Source: Selaginella moellendorffii (taxonomy: Eukaryota > Streptophyta > Lycopodiopsida > Selaginellales > Selaginellaceae). Taken from it: a DNA stretch of 64,000 nt. The stretch's first letter is position 1. Each line of letters begins with the position of its first letter. Made by a program: the position numbers and the translations under genes. The DNA is taken from the NCBI RefSeq assembly GCF_000143415.4, contig NW_003314288.1:596939-660938 (forward strand). Direction: 5' to 3'. This document shows, in pieces, positions 10,576 to 22,722 of this stretch. A model generated the notes under the pieces. That model was not told the DNA's origin and did no database searches. It was given only the letters and a program-made list of their open reading frames with translations.

Positions 10576-12695
10576 GGATCTCAGCTAGCAATAAGTTGTT
10601 CTAGTATGGTTAGTCTTCTTTTTATCGATTCTTCTTAGTTGATTTTGTATTGTATTGCCATTTGTAGTGATGGAACGATGTACTCGAGTGGTGTCAAAGC
10701 TTCAAGGCCATAAGTGAGCTTGAACGGTGTCAAATTTGCTGAAACCTTATATATGGTTCAATATGCCTACAAGGCATCATAGATGTGATCGTCCCAGTTT
10801 TTTTTATTTATTTTCACAATTTTCATGATGATGTTTTTGAGTGTCTTGTTTGTAAACTCTGCTTGACCATTGCCTTGAGGGTAGTATAGTGTTGAAGCCT
10901 TGTGCTTGATAGTGAATTCTTGAGTCAGAATTTTGATGGTTTCATTGATGAAGTGTATTCCTTGATCAGTGACGAGTTCTCAAGGTAAGCCATATCTTGT
11001 GATGATGTTTCTTAAATGATCTTTGTTGTGTTCTTTGTTGTAGTAATCTTTATTGGTTGAGCTTCAGCCCATTTTATCATATAGTCTATTGCAATTAGAA
11101 TGTATTAGTTTTGCTTAGAGCTTGTCATAAGTGGACCAACAAAGTCAAGTCCCCATTATTGAAAAGGTTCGAGTGGAGTTTTTGGATGAAGTTCTTGAGT
11201 TTATTTTTTTGGTGCATACTTGATTCATTGATAGATGTCGCATTTTTTATAGAACTTGGCTTAGTTGTGCCAAAGTGTTTGCCACCAAAGTTTTGTTTGT
11301 AAAATTTTTCAAGCTATGATTTCTTTAACAAAATGTCCTCCTATTTGTCCATAGTAAGCTTCTTCAAGTAGATCTTGTGTTTCTTCTGGGTTTGCACATC
11401 TTCTTAAAATGTTGTCTCTTCCTTGTTTGTACAGTTTTCTACTGAATATAGTCTTGTCCTCAAGACAAATTACTTGCACTTGTCGGAGGTTGAATATCAA
11501 CTTAGATTGTTGCTATTGTGAGGTAGTAGTAGATGTTGTCCATCTAGGTTGGTGATGTGTGGATTTGAAGGATATTGGAGTCAGGAAAGTTGTCCACGTT
11601 GTGTTTCGATTGTTCATCAATTGTAATGTGGCTTAGGTGTTCATATTCTCTTCCAGGCTTGTAGATGATCTCGAAATTGTATTCTTGAAGTAGTAAGAAC
11701 CATTGTGCAATTCTGCTAGTGAGGATTGTTTTGTTGAAAAAGTGAAGGAAGTTACAAAGTAGATAGTATTGAAACTTCTGGAGTGCGTAGATCATTGCTA
11801 GAGCTTCTTTTTTAGTTGTAGTGTAGTTCATTTTGGCTGAGTTGAGTCTTTGATTTGCATAGTAGATCAGTCAGTCTTTATGATCTTCTTGTTGTTGCAA
11901 AAGGATCACTCTGAGGGCATAGTTGGAGGTGTCGACTTGGATGTTGAAGTCTTTATTCCAGTTTGGTTGAGCAAGTATTGGAGCTTGGGTGAGGGAATTC
12001 TTAAGGTTGATAAAGGCATTTTGACAATCTTGAGTCCAATTATAAGCTTGATTCTTCTTAAGGAGTTCAGTGATAGGTTTTGCAATCTTGATGTAGTCTT
12101 TGATGAATCTTCGATGGTATCTCATTTTACCAAGGAATAATCGAAGGCTTGAAAGGTCGAATGGATGTTGTATGTTGGTGATTGTGAGGGTCTTGTCCTT
12201 GTGGATGAGGATTCCTTCTTTAGAAACTACATGTCCAAGTAGAATTCCTAATTTGACAAAGAAAATACACTCGTCAGGGTTCAATGTGATATTGTGTTTA
12301 TGGCATTTGATGAAGCATTTCTCTAAGCATTAGAGATGATCTTCTTTTTTGCTAAAGACACTGAAGTCATCCATAAATACTCACATAAATTCGGTGAGGT
12401 ATTCTCGAAAAATGTCAGTGATGATCCATTAAAACATGAATGGTGCATTAAAGAGACTGAAAGGCATGCGAAGGTAGGCGTATGCTCCCCATGGATTGAT
12501 GAAAGCCATCTTGTGTTGGCCTTCATACGCAATGTGTACTTGATTGTAACTAGGTTGTATCTTTAGGTATTCCAAGGTTAATTTCTTGAGCTGGTTCTTC
12601 AAGGTTGAGTATAGGTGTAAGTCGTGATCCTTCTTATCGTAGACCTGGTTGTTCTTGGAGTGGAATTTGTTGATGCGCCAGTTTAAACTATTCAA
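10576..12695 (-). pseudogene. Family-Q Ty3/gypsy pol (RT, RNase H, integrase), degenerate
   Basis: Minus-strand pieces are collinear. RT is at 12695-12284 (AYLRMPFSLFNAPFMF reading outward) and 12284-11871 (LGHVVSKEGI, FLGKMRYHRRFIKDY). RNase H is at 11831-11544 (NYTTTKKEALAMIYALQ, YKPGREYEHLSH). The integrase zinc region is at 11500-11309 (YGQIGGHFVKE). Broken integrase core follows to about 10580, where DFVGPL-like and WAEAQPIK-like phrases are readable. The RT start is deleted relative to the mirror copy at 32250-32385. A change to family-B sequence occurs at about 10575. Confidence 0.75.
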
Positions 12696-14900
12696 GTTTG
12701 ATGCTTGAATGTTCTCATTATTTTTTCATGTGTGCTGGTGTTGTCTTTTCTTTCAAATCTTGGTGTTGGAAATCTTCATTTTGAAGTTGAGGATCTTGAT
12801 TGCTTGTTTTGTTCAGGATGATTCGGTTGAGATCGACTTAGATTAGCATTTTTAATTCGGGGTATGCCTTGAGAATTTGAGCTTCTTCATAGCTGTCGAG
12901 TCTTTCATTCTAGTCATATTGTTTGATTGTGGTTAGTTAAAATTTTTTTGCGATCTTCTTTATAATACTGGTAAATAGTTGTGGAGCATCTTTATGTCCT
13001 CCAAGGGTGATGGTATTGTTCCTCCAGTATGTGATAATGTCTATTGTCTTGAGCCAAGTTCATTTGAGAAGTACTTTGTAGCAGCTTTGGTCTTTCGCCA
13101 TCTTGAGTATGATGAAAGTTACTTTAAATTCTTGATCTTTAATCTTGATAGGAATGTTGTGCATGATTCCTGATGGTTGTACACTCCAATTGTTAGCCAT
13201 CTTGGCATTGAAGGGTGTAGAGTGGATTAGTCCAAGTCCTATTGCTTTGCAGGTTGAATACTTGATAATGTTGACATTTGCTCTGCCATTGATGATTACT
13301 TATATAACTTTGTTCTTTTTTATCGTGATTGGGATGTATGGTACATCTTCATCATAATCGCTAGGTTGGATGTTTGCCTTATGGGATGAGTTGTTGGTTT
13401 TATTCTTGACTTGAGCTGAAGTTTTTTGGTGGAGAAGCTTGACATATCTTGAAAAGTTGTTTTCTCAAGTATGAAATTACTTATAAAAGTTCTAGAAGGG
13501 TAAGTGTGATACTTTGTTGAAGAATGTTGGTGATGAGCTTTGGTTGCTCCTCTTTTCTTAACAGAGTTTCAGTCATAATTTCCTGATCATCTTCAACTTT
13601 AGGTTGTTGTTGTTGAAAGGTTTGTTAAATTGTGTTGATTAGCTCCTTGCTTTGTTGCCATTCATGCTTTGAAATTTTTTGCACTTCGTCTTAGAGTTCT
13701 TGTTCTTTGACTTTTCCTCAAGGTTATCTTCAAGAGTGTAGTGTTTTTTCTGACTTCGAGTTAGAGCTCTTACCTTAGGTTCATCTTCAAAGTGTTCATC
13801 TTTGATTTGGTCGATGTTGACATTTCTTGTGGTTGGAGGAGGTCTTCGATGTTGCTAATCTTACTAAGGAGGTTGATTTCTTTGATTTTTTTGTTGTTGG
13901 TATTGGGGTTGGATTTTTTGAGTTTGAGGTTGCTATTGATAATTGTTGCGAAGAAATACTCTGGGTGGTGGATCATATTGTTGATTTTGCTGTTGATAGT
14001 TTAGTTGTTGTAGAGGTGATCTCCATTGTTGATTGTTATGGTACTATTGTTGATAGTTGTTTTGCCGAGATGGTGGTTTCTATTGTTGGTTGTCTCGATA
14101 AGGCTGTTGATAAGTCTATTGGTATGGTCACTAATACTGATTGTCTTGGTTGCTATTGTTATATTGTCGATAGTATCTAAGGATAGAATTATATGTACCT
14201 TGATTCTAGTAGTTCAGATACCACTATTATGGTTCTTATTTGGGTTGATTGTAATGTCTTTTAGTTGGTGTAGGAGTTCAAGGTATGTCCTTGACTCGTG
14301 TGACTTCAGTTGCTCCTTTGTATCGACAGATCTTTACTATATCTCTTTCTTTTTTATAGATTTAACACTTAGGAATCAGTAGTTTACACTTTGGTAGGAT
14401 ATGTCCTTTGTTCTTACATTTCGTACATCATACTTCTTTAAGTTTGTAACTTTCTTGAGTATTTTGGTAAATTCTTGATTCTTGTCTTTCTTCATGATTT
14501 CGAGTTTGTATTCTTCCTTATCATCAGAAGAGTCATTTGTTCTTGTTGTTTCTACTCTTAAAAATTTTCAAAGCTATTTCTCGAGGTTTTTAATTTTCTT
14601 GGAAATATTGTCAATAGAGGTCTTAGCATCTAAATTTTCTTCCGTACTTGCGAGAGCAACTATTTGCTAGTATATCTTCTTCAATCTCTGTACATACCAA
14701 ATATGCTTACCTTGTTCAGTGAGTAGATCTTTGTAGTGCTTTACGTAATATTTGAGTCTTTGGGTATAGCCTTGTTTGATGCTCTTGAGATGTTCTAGGT
14801 ATTCAGCTGTTGTGCCACTAGGTTGGTACTTCTCTTTGAATCACTTAACTTTTTCCTAAAATTTAAGTTTTTCATCAAGATTATAATACCATTCTAATAC
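12696..14900 (-). pseudogene. Family-Q Gag and protease region with Q/N/Y-rich nucleocapsid
   Basis: The minus strand gives a Gag with EYLEHLKSIKQG-like capsid sequence (near 14800), a zinc-knuckle region (CTKCKNKGHILTKC-like, near 14420) and a long tract of glutamine, asparagine and tyrosine repeats (about 13830-14250). A protease-like part follows. Numerous stops interrupt it. The copy at 30045-32250 is its mirror image. The N-terminal end of Gag lies at 22173-22500, because the element at 14901-22167 is inserted inside this gene. Confidence 0.75.
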
Positions 14901-16047
14901 TGTCGCGAATGTGACTTCAGGTATCGAAAGTTACCTGTCGGCTAGTCCTTACGGACACTTTTACCTTACTGCCGCGATGGCAGGAGGTCGGTATTGCTGG
15001 ACCCGTTATCAGTCTCTGCCTAAGCTAGTTGAGAAACTGGTCCTCGCGTGTGCACTTGACCAGATGAGCATAAGGAAGGAATTCCTAAGTGTCTATTTAG
15101 TCAAGCATACTTGACCTGGTTAGAGAAACTCATTCGTTGACTTGCACTTGCTAGTGTTGGGAACCCCCACGATATTGAGCTTAGTCCCTCAATATTCGCT
15201 AGATGATAGCTTACCGTGTCTGCCAAACACCCTCGTTATCATGCCCTTTGTGTTGGTCTCATTTCGGTCCCAAATGCTATTTATGGAAAGTGTCCAGATT
15301 TGCTCATTTGGCATATCTACGGAATGTAGAGATCATCCTAAACACAATGGTGTTCGTCCCATGTCCAAATTCGCAATCTAGGGACATTCCATATTTAGTA
15401 AGTTTTGAGCTTGTCCCAGAGACTAACTCTTGATACTAAGGGAGGCTTGGGGTGAAAGCCCAAAGCGTGTGTTCCTCAAGGGGGGGGGGGGGGCTGTGGG
15501 GGGTTCCAAATGTATAGTAGGGATAGTGGGTAGGTCGGGCATGGTCGACCAACCTGAGGCATAGTCTAGCTCCCGCTTGCATGCCTGTCCTTGTTCTGCG
15601 TCCGGCTTGGGTCTAAGCCCAAGTTCCATTCCATGCTAGCTGGTAGAGTACCCATGTCCTCACATTAGGCCACCGGTATGCCAAAATAGCGCCAGACTCC
15701 GTTTGGCTCCGTTTGGCTCCGTTTTGCGTGCTGGTCCTGGCATTGGGATGCTGGTTGCTCTAGGACTATTCCAAGTCGCTCCGGGCTCCTATTCCTTCGC
15801 TCCTTGGGCTGTACGCTCGGGAGTTGCTCCGTGGTTCGGTTCCATCACTCCTTGGCTTTGTGCTTGGGAGTTTTGGCACCGTTCCTTCGTTCAGTGGCCC
15901 AAGGCCCTGAACCTTGGGTTCTTGTGGACACGTGGCATGGACACGTGGCATTTGTCACGTGGCACAAAGAGGGTTTAGGTTCCGCTTCGTGGTGTTATCC
16001 TATGGTAAATCACCATAGGATAAAGGGTCAAAACCACATGCACTACA
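14901..16047 (+). repeat. 5' LTR of the non-autonomous element
   Basis: It is 1147 bp, begins TGTCGCGAATG and ends CATGCACTACA, with the expected TG...CA ends. It contains a run of 14 G at 15480-15493, against 22 G in the partner LTR. Confidence 0.95.
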
Positions 16048-16049
16048 TT

Positions 16050-16061
16050 TGGTATCAGAGC
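16050..16061 (+). other. Primer-binding site (initiator tRNA-Met)
   Basis: TGGTATCAGAGC begins three bases after the 5' LTR. It is an exact match to the classic plant Ty3/gypsy and Ty1/copia primer-binding site. Confidence 0.95.
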
Positions 16062-19000
16062 ATGAGTCTCAGCGAGTACTATTCAATGAGATTGGGCAAC
16101 TAGTCTCGTTGCATACGCAGAGATGAAAACGATGATCCGAGTGGGTACACGTTTTGGTGCAAAGACTTCGCAATCGTTCCTTGGGTATGGATTTGGTTAC
16201 CGTTTTGTACCGTATTATATGAGCTTGCTCTTGGGCTCATAAGAAGGATTGAGTTGTTCCAGTAGCACGAGTTTGCGCTTGGGCTCGTGAGTGAGGCACA
16301 TTAGCAACTCAAGGTTACACTTAGAGTTGGCAGGATTAATGTTAGCCTATCAGTGGTTCCATGAGTTGTTCCATGTACCATGGGTGAAAGTAAACTTTCC
16401 CTAGGTTTGCTATGAGTGGCAAATAGGCTGGTCCATAGCTGTTTAGCATGGCACTAGTGGATCCTTCCTATGCATGATTACAAGTGAGTCAATCAAGACT
16501 AGAGATTAGTCTATTAGTTCAAGTAGTCATTGCCGTGCTCTCTCATAAACTTTTCTTGGATTAAACTGAAGGCAGTGCGAAAGCAAGCTTGAGGTTTGGT
16601 CAAAGATGAGACCGAAAAGAGAGTCATCGAGGACGGAAGATCAAATACGTAAATCATCTTCTCTTCTTGGAGAGATGATTTGCAACGAGGTGTTAACTCA
16701 TTGCTTGTGTTCACATCATGCAATCAAGAGTCCCTATCTTGATGCATGTTGGAGATGGTGGTTTTACAATGGTGAGTTGTGGGATGGATAGCGGTGAAGC
16801 GCTAAACCATTTTATCTAAGCTTGCTATTGGAAGACTTGGGTTGCAATGCTCAATTCTTTTCCGGGGAACCTTGCTACTACTCCTTGAGTAGCTTGGTGT
16901 TGGATTAGTGTTGAGTTTGGTCGGAAAGAGAGTGGCATGAGCTTGTCCGTGTGGTGAACAAAAGTTAGTGATGTTGGGTGTTGTAAATCTCTATTGGTGG
17001 AGTGTGGCATTTATGTTGCATTTTGTCGAATCGAATTGGCATTTGATACTCACATAAACGTTTGAAGTAATGACATAAGCCTTACTCATTGCGTTACTCA
17101 ATTGATGATCAAGTCATTGTGATTTCTATATCATATCCATGTGATAATGAGCAATGTGTTTACGAAGTTGCTTGGGTAAATGATGATCAACCCCAAAGTG
17201 GTTGATGGAGAAGCTAGTCTACTTGCACGAAGTAGCATTGTAGTAGCCTTGACTGGATTCTCAATGGTGGTCCATTATGCTAAGCTTATGTTGGTACCTT
17301 GTTTCCTTGAGGGTTTGCCCATAAGGTGTTGGGAATGGGTTGTAGCATTCATTTGCTATAGCTCATCTGTTGATCCGTTAGCACTTGGAGTAGATTATTG
17401 GATGGAGAAGGTGTGAGGTGGATGCATTGACATCGTTAGCACTTGTGTTAGTGGAAGTGGCATTGTTGATTCGAGTGATGAGGAATTTTCCTTAGAGCTT
17501 GATTTTCCATGTCATTTTTCTTGTTAGTGTTTTGGCTTCACATTGGATCTTGAAGGTGGTTGAAGAAGAGTGTTAGTGCAATGTGGATATCCGAAGATGT
17601 GGTCTTCGTGATCAAGCCTTGGATGTTCATTTTGCACTTTGCGGATGTCGGTGTTGGATATCGGTTAGATGGGTAGAGATGTTCGAGGCTTAAGCATACT
17701 ATGGGTCATGAGAATTTGTGTTGAGGTGAACCTATGTGAAGTTGTTAGTAGGAGGAAATTGGTTGAGTCTTGAAAGTTTGTATTCCTAGACTGAGAGTCA
17801 TTCTTTCTCTAGGATGGAAAGTTTTCCACAAATTTTCTTAGGCTTTTTCAATGGCTGATCTATTGATCATTTTGTCCGGAAACCATTCCATTTCCGAAAG
17901 CCAGTACAATCTAGTGAAGGGGTTGGAGTTGACTTCGGTTAGCTTAGATCTTAGTAGGTAGTTTGTATGATGCGACCCGAAAAGGGTTCTAACTTTTGGG
18001 GCTAAAGCAATTGAGTTGGATAGAGTCTGGAGTTGGTGTAAAAAAAGTGGCTGTTGCGCTTTTCTAAGAAAGGTGACCCTTGTGCCTTTCTTTTGTAGCA
18101 TTGTGCTTGGTGGCAAGTTGAACCTTGCATTACGTTAGACTCTATGAGAGTAGTGAGCTCTCACTGATCTTGACTTGGTCTTGGTAGCCCTGCACCTTGG
18201 CTGAGGATGGTGATGTTCAACTTAGTTGTTTGAGGTTGAGATGTTGGTACCTATACTATAGCTTTGTCTATGAGGAGGTTGTGTACCGATATGAGTCCAT
18301 CTTATGGTCTTCACTTTAGTTTCGACTGAGTGTTGATTGCATAGCTAGCCTCTTCAAAGCATGCTCAGAGCTAGTGGCTAAATGTTTTAGTGAGCTTATT
18401 GCGGTTGAGTTGGATTTGAGTGGGCATTTAGTTTGTGCTTGTCTATGAACTTTTATCTTGTACCTGGGGTATCACGTTCATATTGGGCAAGTATATAACT
18501 TGATGACAAGAGTTGGTGTTTGGGTCTTGTGAAGGCAAGTTGAGGAGTGATTATTAGTTGCTTTGTGACTAGTGATTACTTGTAGACTTCGTCAAGGACT
18601 GTTGACACTTGCTTTGCTCGATGATGATTTAGCAGTGATGGGCTTGCTTTACCAGATGGTGTTGCGGAGGATCGTGTCATTAGGCTGGCATGGTTTTTCC
18701 ATGTTGGCATGTCAATTCCTTTGTCGATATCATTTGGTTACGTTTGGTCTATAGTGCTGGATTTCATTGAGTCTTGGATGTGGTGATTCACTCCTTGATG
18801 ATGTGTTATCTGTCACTGAGTTTTGCTAAAGGATTAGTCTCGGATACTAAGTATAGTATTTTCGACTTTGGTTAGCTTGGTTGCTGGAAAGCTTCGAGTG
18901 GTGATTCACTCTTGCTTTCTTCTAGCTTTGTCCTGGTGTTGATGGCATTGAAGTGATGCCTTGTCATTGATATTGTTGATATTGAGACTTGAGTGAAATG

Positions 19001-21008
19001 AAATATCTTTCCTTAGGATTGATATTGAGTTTCATTAGTCTTGATGAAAAGTGTTGATGATTTGGCTTTAGCTTTGTGTTGTTGGTATTCATGCATTTGC
19101 TAGTTAGCAACTGTGTTGACGTTCAAATGAACTGAGTGGTAAGTTGAGTTAGTTGTGTTCTCGATGAGTTTGTTTAGTAAGGGTTGAGCTTTAAGCTTGT
19201 CCTTGAAAAGTGATTCAGTCGTGGACTATGCTAACTCTACAAGCGAAAGAGTTAGTGATCAATATTGGAAAGTTTGAATCCTTATTGGGTTTGAATTCGA
19301 ATATATTGATCATTGATGATTTGCCTTGTACTTGTTATGACGTGAGTTACGTCTTGCTGTAGATGGATTCATGGAAGATCGTTTGATGATCACTTGTTAA
19401 GCATAGCTTCATTGTGCTTAGCTTTTGGATTGATGCAGAAATGCTCTTCATTAGCTTTGGCATTATGAAGTTTGGCTTATAGATGTGTTGAAGAAGACAT
19501 TGTGGGTTGCACCATGATTTCTTCTTTAGCATCGAAGTTAGCTTCTATGAGACTTGTGATCATTATTAAGCAAGACTTGGCTATAGGCTTCTTCGAGCTT
19601 TGGTTCTTTGAGTTTTATGCTCATTGTTCCATTTGTTAGAAGTTGTTGGGGAAGGCATTTTGGCTCATTAGCTTCGATGTTGAAGTTAGTATTTGCATCT
19701 AGCAATCATTGGTGATGATTGACTATCATCTAGGATAATTGATTATCCATGTCAAAAAGTTTTGCTTAATTATTGTTGGTATAGAATGGTTTGCCGTTCT
19801 TCGGGATGGTGGATTCCTTCTTAGACGATGATTATGCATCTCTTTATTGATGGAATGATTGATGATCTTTCATGATGGTTAGTTGTTCTCTTTGATAGCT
19901 TATGGCTTTTCGCAATACCATATATTATTTTTGGTTTGCTCTAGATTGGTCTCTTGGGTTTGAGACATCAGTAGGATGTTATTAACACTTGCTTAGGCAA
20001 CTTGAGTTCCTTGGTATTGTTGGCTGGGATCTATTCAGATTGGCTTTTGTGATAGTTGGCAGGCATGAGTGTTTGTTGGTCTTACCACATTCATTCTCTT
20101 CTGTTGATTGTTGCTCGAGTTAGTTTTGATAGATTTGGATGTTATTTCCTTTGGGTGATACATTCGTGAGCATTGTGCTTGTTAGTCAATGATACTTTGT
20201 GTTCTTTGAGTTCTCTCTAGTAAGTTGTTGGCTTACTGTCTACTCTCTTCGGTAGTTAAGTTTCATCATTGAGTTTCCTTGATGATATACTAACTATTGA
20301 ATTTTGTTGGATGGTCATTCCTATGTTTGCCAAATTATGATGATCTTGGTGGTTCCTATCTACAATACTACTGGTTTATCGGATGATAACTTGCTTAGAA
20401 TACTTTTGTGTTCTACTCTAAGATATAATCACTAGTAATTAAGCTTCTCAGATATCATTGTCTCTGACTTTGATATTGTCCATCTATTGCTCTTTGAGTT
20501 TGGGCTAGTATAGGCAGACTGGCTTCAGCACTTCGTGTGCATGTTGAAATCTCTAGTCATGGGATAGCTACTATCGACTGGTCACATCACCCGCCTCTCT
20601 GTCGATGTTCCTTATTCCGTGAAAGGGCGTGACCGTGTAAACAACTCTAACTGCCTGTTGATAGTAGTCTATCTAAACCTTACTGACGGGTTTGGTTTCT
20701 TTGCTCAGGAGGGTTGGGGCCTCTGGCTTCTCTCTCTATGTCCCTGCGGGCAGGGCATATCACACTTTTGTAAGCTGGGTGACTCCCAGAGCAGCAGGGG
20801 TGGCTGACTCCGTTGGTCATTTCCTTGTCAGTGACGGCCGGAAGGTGTCTGAGCTAGTAGCGCATCCGCGTTAGACAAAGAGGTTCCCCCTAACTCATTT
20901 AAGTTGGTGCATTTCTCACATAGTGTGAGTACCGTGAACTTTTTATGGAGTTGTTTCCTTGGCGGTATTCTAGACTGGAGTATGCATCGACGAGGACGTC
21001 GATCTTCC
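16062..21008 (+). other. Non-coding internal region of the non-autonomous element
   Basis: The region is strikingly T- and G-rich on the plus strand, with very many TTG, GTT and TGATGAT words. I see no Gag, protease, RT or integrase motif, no captured host domain and no open frame longer than about 90 residues. The last 500 bases are homologous to the 3' untranslated region of the coding family-A element. A short inverted fragment related to 17090-17160 occurs near 29640-29710. Confidence 0.7.
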
Positions 21009-21009
21009 C

Positions 21010-21022
21010 AAGGGGGGGAGAG
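21010..21022 (+). other. Polypurine tract
   Basis: AAGGGGGGGAGAG lies directly upstream of the 3' LTR start and would prime plus-strand DNA synthesis. Confidence 0.9.
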
Positions 21023-22167
21023 TGTCGCGAATGTGACTTCGGGTATCGAAAGTTACCTGTCAGCTAGTCCTTACGGACACTTTTACCTTACTGCCGCGAT
21101 GGCAGGAGGTCGGTATTGCTGGACCCGTTATCAGTCTCCGCCTAAGCTAGTTGAGAAACTGGTCCTCGCGTGTGCACTTGACCAGATGAGCATAAGGAAG
21201 GAATTCCTAAGTGTCTATTTAGTCAAGCATACTTGACCTGGTTAGAGAAACTCATTCGTTGACTTGCACTTGCTAGTGTTGGGAACCCCCACGATATTGA
21301 GCTTAGTCCCTCAATATTCGCTAGATGATAGCTTACCGTGTCTGCCAAACACCCTCGCTATCATGCCCTTTGTGTTGGTCTCATTTCGGTCCCAAATGCT
21401 ATTTATGGAAAGTGTCCAGATTTGCTCATTTGGCATATCTACGGAATGTAGAGATTGTCCTAAACACAATGGTGTTCGTCCCATGTCCAAATTCGCAATC
21501 TAGGGACATTCCATATTTAGTAAGTTTCGAGCTTGTCCCAGAGACTAACTCCTGATACTAAGGGAGGCTTGGGGTGAAAGCCCAAAGCGTGTGTTCCTCA
21601 AGGGGGGGGGGGGGGGGGGGGGGCTGTGGGGGGTTCCAAATGTATAGTAGGGATAGTGGGTAGGTCGGGCATGGTCGACCAACTTGAGGCATAGTCTAGC
21701 TCCCACTTGCCTGCTTGTCCTTGTTCTGCGTCCGGCTTGGGTCTAAGCCCAAGTTCCATTCCATGCTAGCTGGTGGAGTACCCATGTCCTCATGTTAGGC
21801 CACCGGTATGCCAAAATAGTGCCAGACTCCGTTTGGCTCCGTTTTGCGTGTTGGTCCTGGCATTGGGATGCTGGTTGCTCTAGGACTGTTCCAAGTCGCT
21901 CCGGGCTCCTGTTCCTTCGCTCCTTGGGCTGTACGCTCGGGAGTTGCTCCGTGGTTCGGTTCCGTCACTCCTTGGCTTCGTGCTTGGGAGTTTTGGCACC
22001 GTTCCTTCGTTCAGTGGCCCAAGGCCCTGAACCTTGGGTTCCTGTGGACATGTGGCATGGACACGTGGCATCTGTCACGTGGCACAAAGAGGGTTTAGGT
22101 TCCGCTTCGTGGTGTTATCCTATGGTAAATCACCATAGGATAAAGGGTCAAAACCACGTGCGCTACA
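21023..22167 (+). repeat. 3' LTR of the non-autonomous element
   Basis: It is 1145 bp, starts TGTCGCGAATGTGACTTC and ends CACGTGCGCTACA. It is nearly identical to the 5' LTR and carries an uninterrupted run of 22 G at 21602-21623. Confidence 0.95.
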
Positions 22168-22172
22168 AATAC

Positions 22173-22500
22173 TTTTCTTTTAAGTGTGAAAGAAAATAGA
22201 AGTTCTTTGTTGTCTTTTTGCTAATTGGCTTATATAATTTGGTTGAATTGCTAGAAATGTCTTTCTGCATCTTCAGATTTACTACCGGTGAAGATTGGAT
22301 ATGTAATCATGACGCTATAGGGTGTTGCTAGGTTTATGAGCGCCATTTTTCAATTGTTGGTGATGGTTCAGTTTTTGGAGAAGCTAGATAAAATTAAAAG
22401 TTATCGGTGTTGTAATCTTCGTAATCAGGAGTTTCGACTGGTGGTAAATATTGATCTAAGTCTAAATTTTAGTTAATTGTATCTTCCTCGGCATTGGTTG
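22173..22500 (-). pseudogene. N-terminal Gag piece of family Q, separated by the inserted element
   Basis: The minus strand reads ATPYSVMITYPIFTGSKSED and then AERHF at about 22330-22250, typical of Gag N-termini (FxGSKxEDAERHF). An acidic leader is upstream (LPPVETPDYEDYN). It continues, after removal of 14901-22167, into the Gag capsid at 14900 and below. Confidence 0.6.
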
Positions 22501-22722
22501 TGTTGATGTTGCTTGGTTTGCAACTTGTGTGGTAGATGGTATACTATTACCAAATAGAGTTTGGGATAGTTTCCATCGAACTAGACTACCTATTTCCAAC
22601 TTACTTGAAACATCAATAAAAGAAGAGATTGAGATTCCACTATAATCCCACCCATCTTGAGAGTCTACAACAATAACTAGTCCCTTAGCCACAATTGCAT
22701 GTATAGCATCCACTATCTTCAC
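22462..22722 (-). pseudogene. Fragment related to the N-terminal accessory domain of the 12-kb transposon
   Basis: The minus-strand frame reads IVAKGLVIVVDSQDGWDYSG and LEIGSLVRWKL. This resembles VVAEGLATVVDPRD, LGWDDIGVAI and LTIGSIVRWKL of the transposase N-terminal domain encoded at 47019-47615. The spacing is shortened by a small deletion. It is a relic of a related transposon; no complete gene or terminal repeats are visible around it. Confidence 0.6.

Larger units (their letters stand above)
14901..22167 (+). mobile_element. Complete non-autonomous LTR retrotransposon (LARD-like) of family A
   Basis: The element has two nearly identical LTRs (14901-16047 and 21023-22167), a PBS, a polypurine tract and a perfect 5-bp target-site duplication, AATAC (14896-14900 and 22168-22172). 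The roughly 5-kb internal region has no frame above about 100 residues and no recognisable Gag or Pol motif on either strand. The LTRs differ by only a few substitutions and by poly-G length, so insertion is recent compared with the surrounding elements. Its LTR and 3' region match the coding element at 4071-8945, which would have to supply proteins in trans. It sits within the Gag gene of family Q. Confidence 0.95.

Noticed and set aside
13792-14382. Hydrophobic plus-strand frames resembling membrane proteins
   Set aside because: They are the complement of the Q/N/Y-rich Gag tract (CAA and AAC read as TTG and GTT), so the hydrophobicity is artificial.
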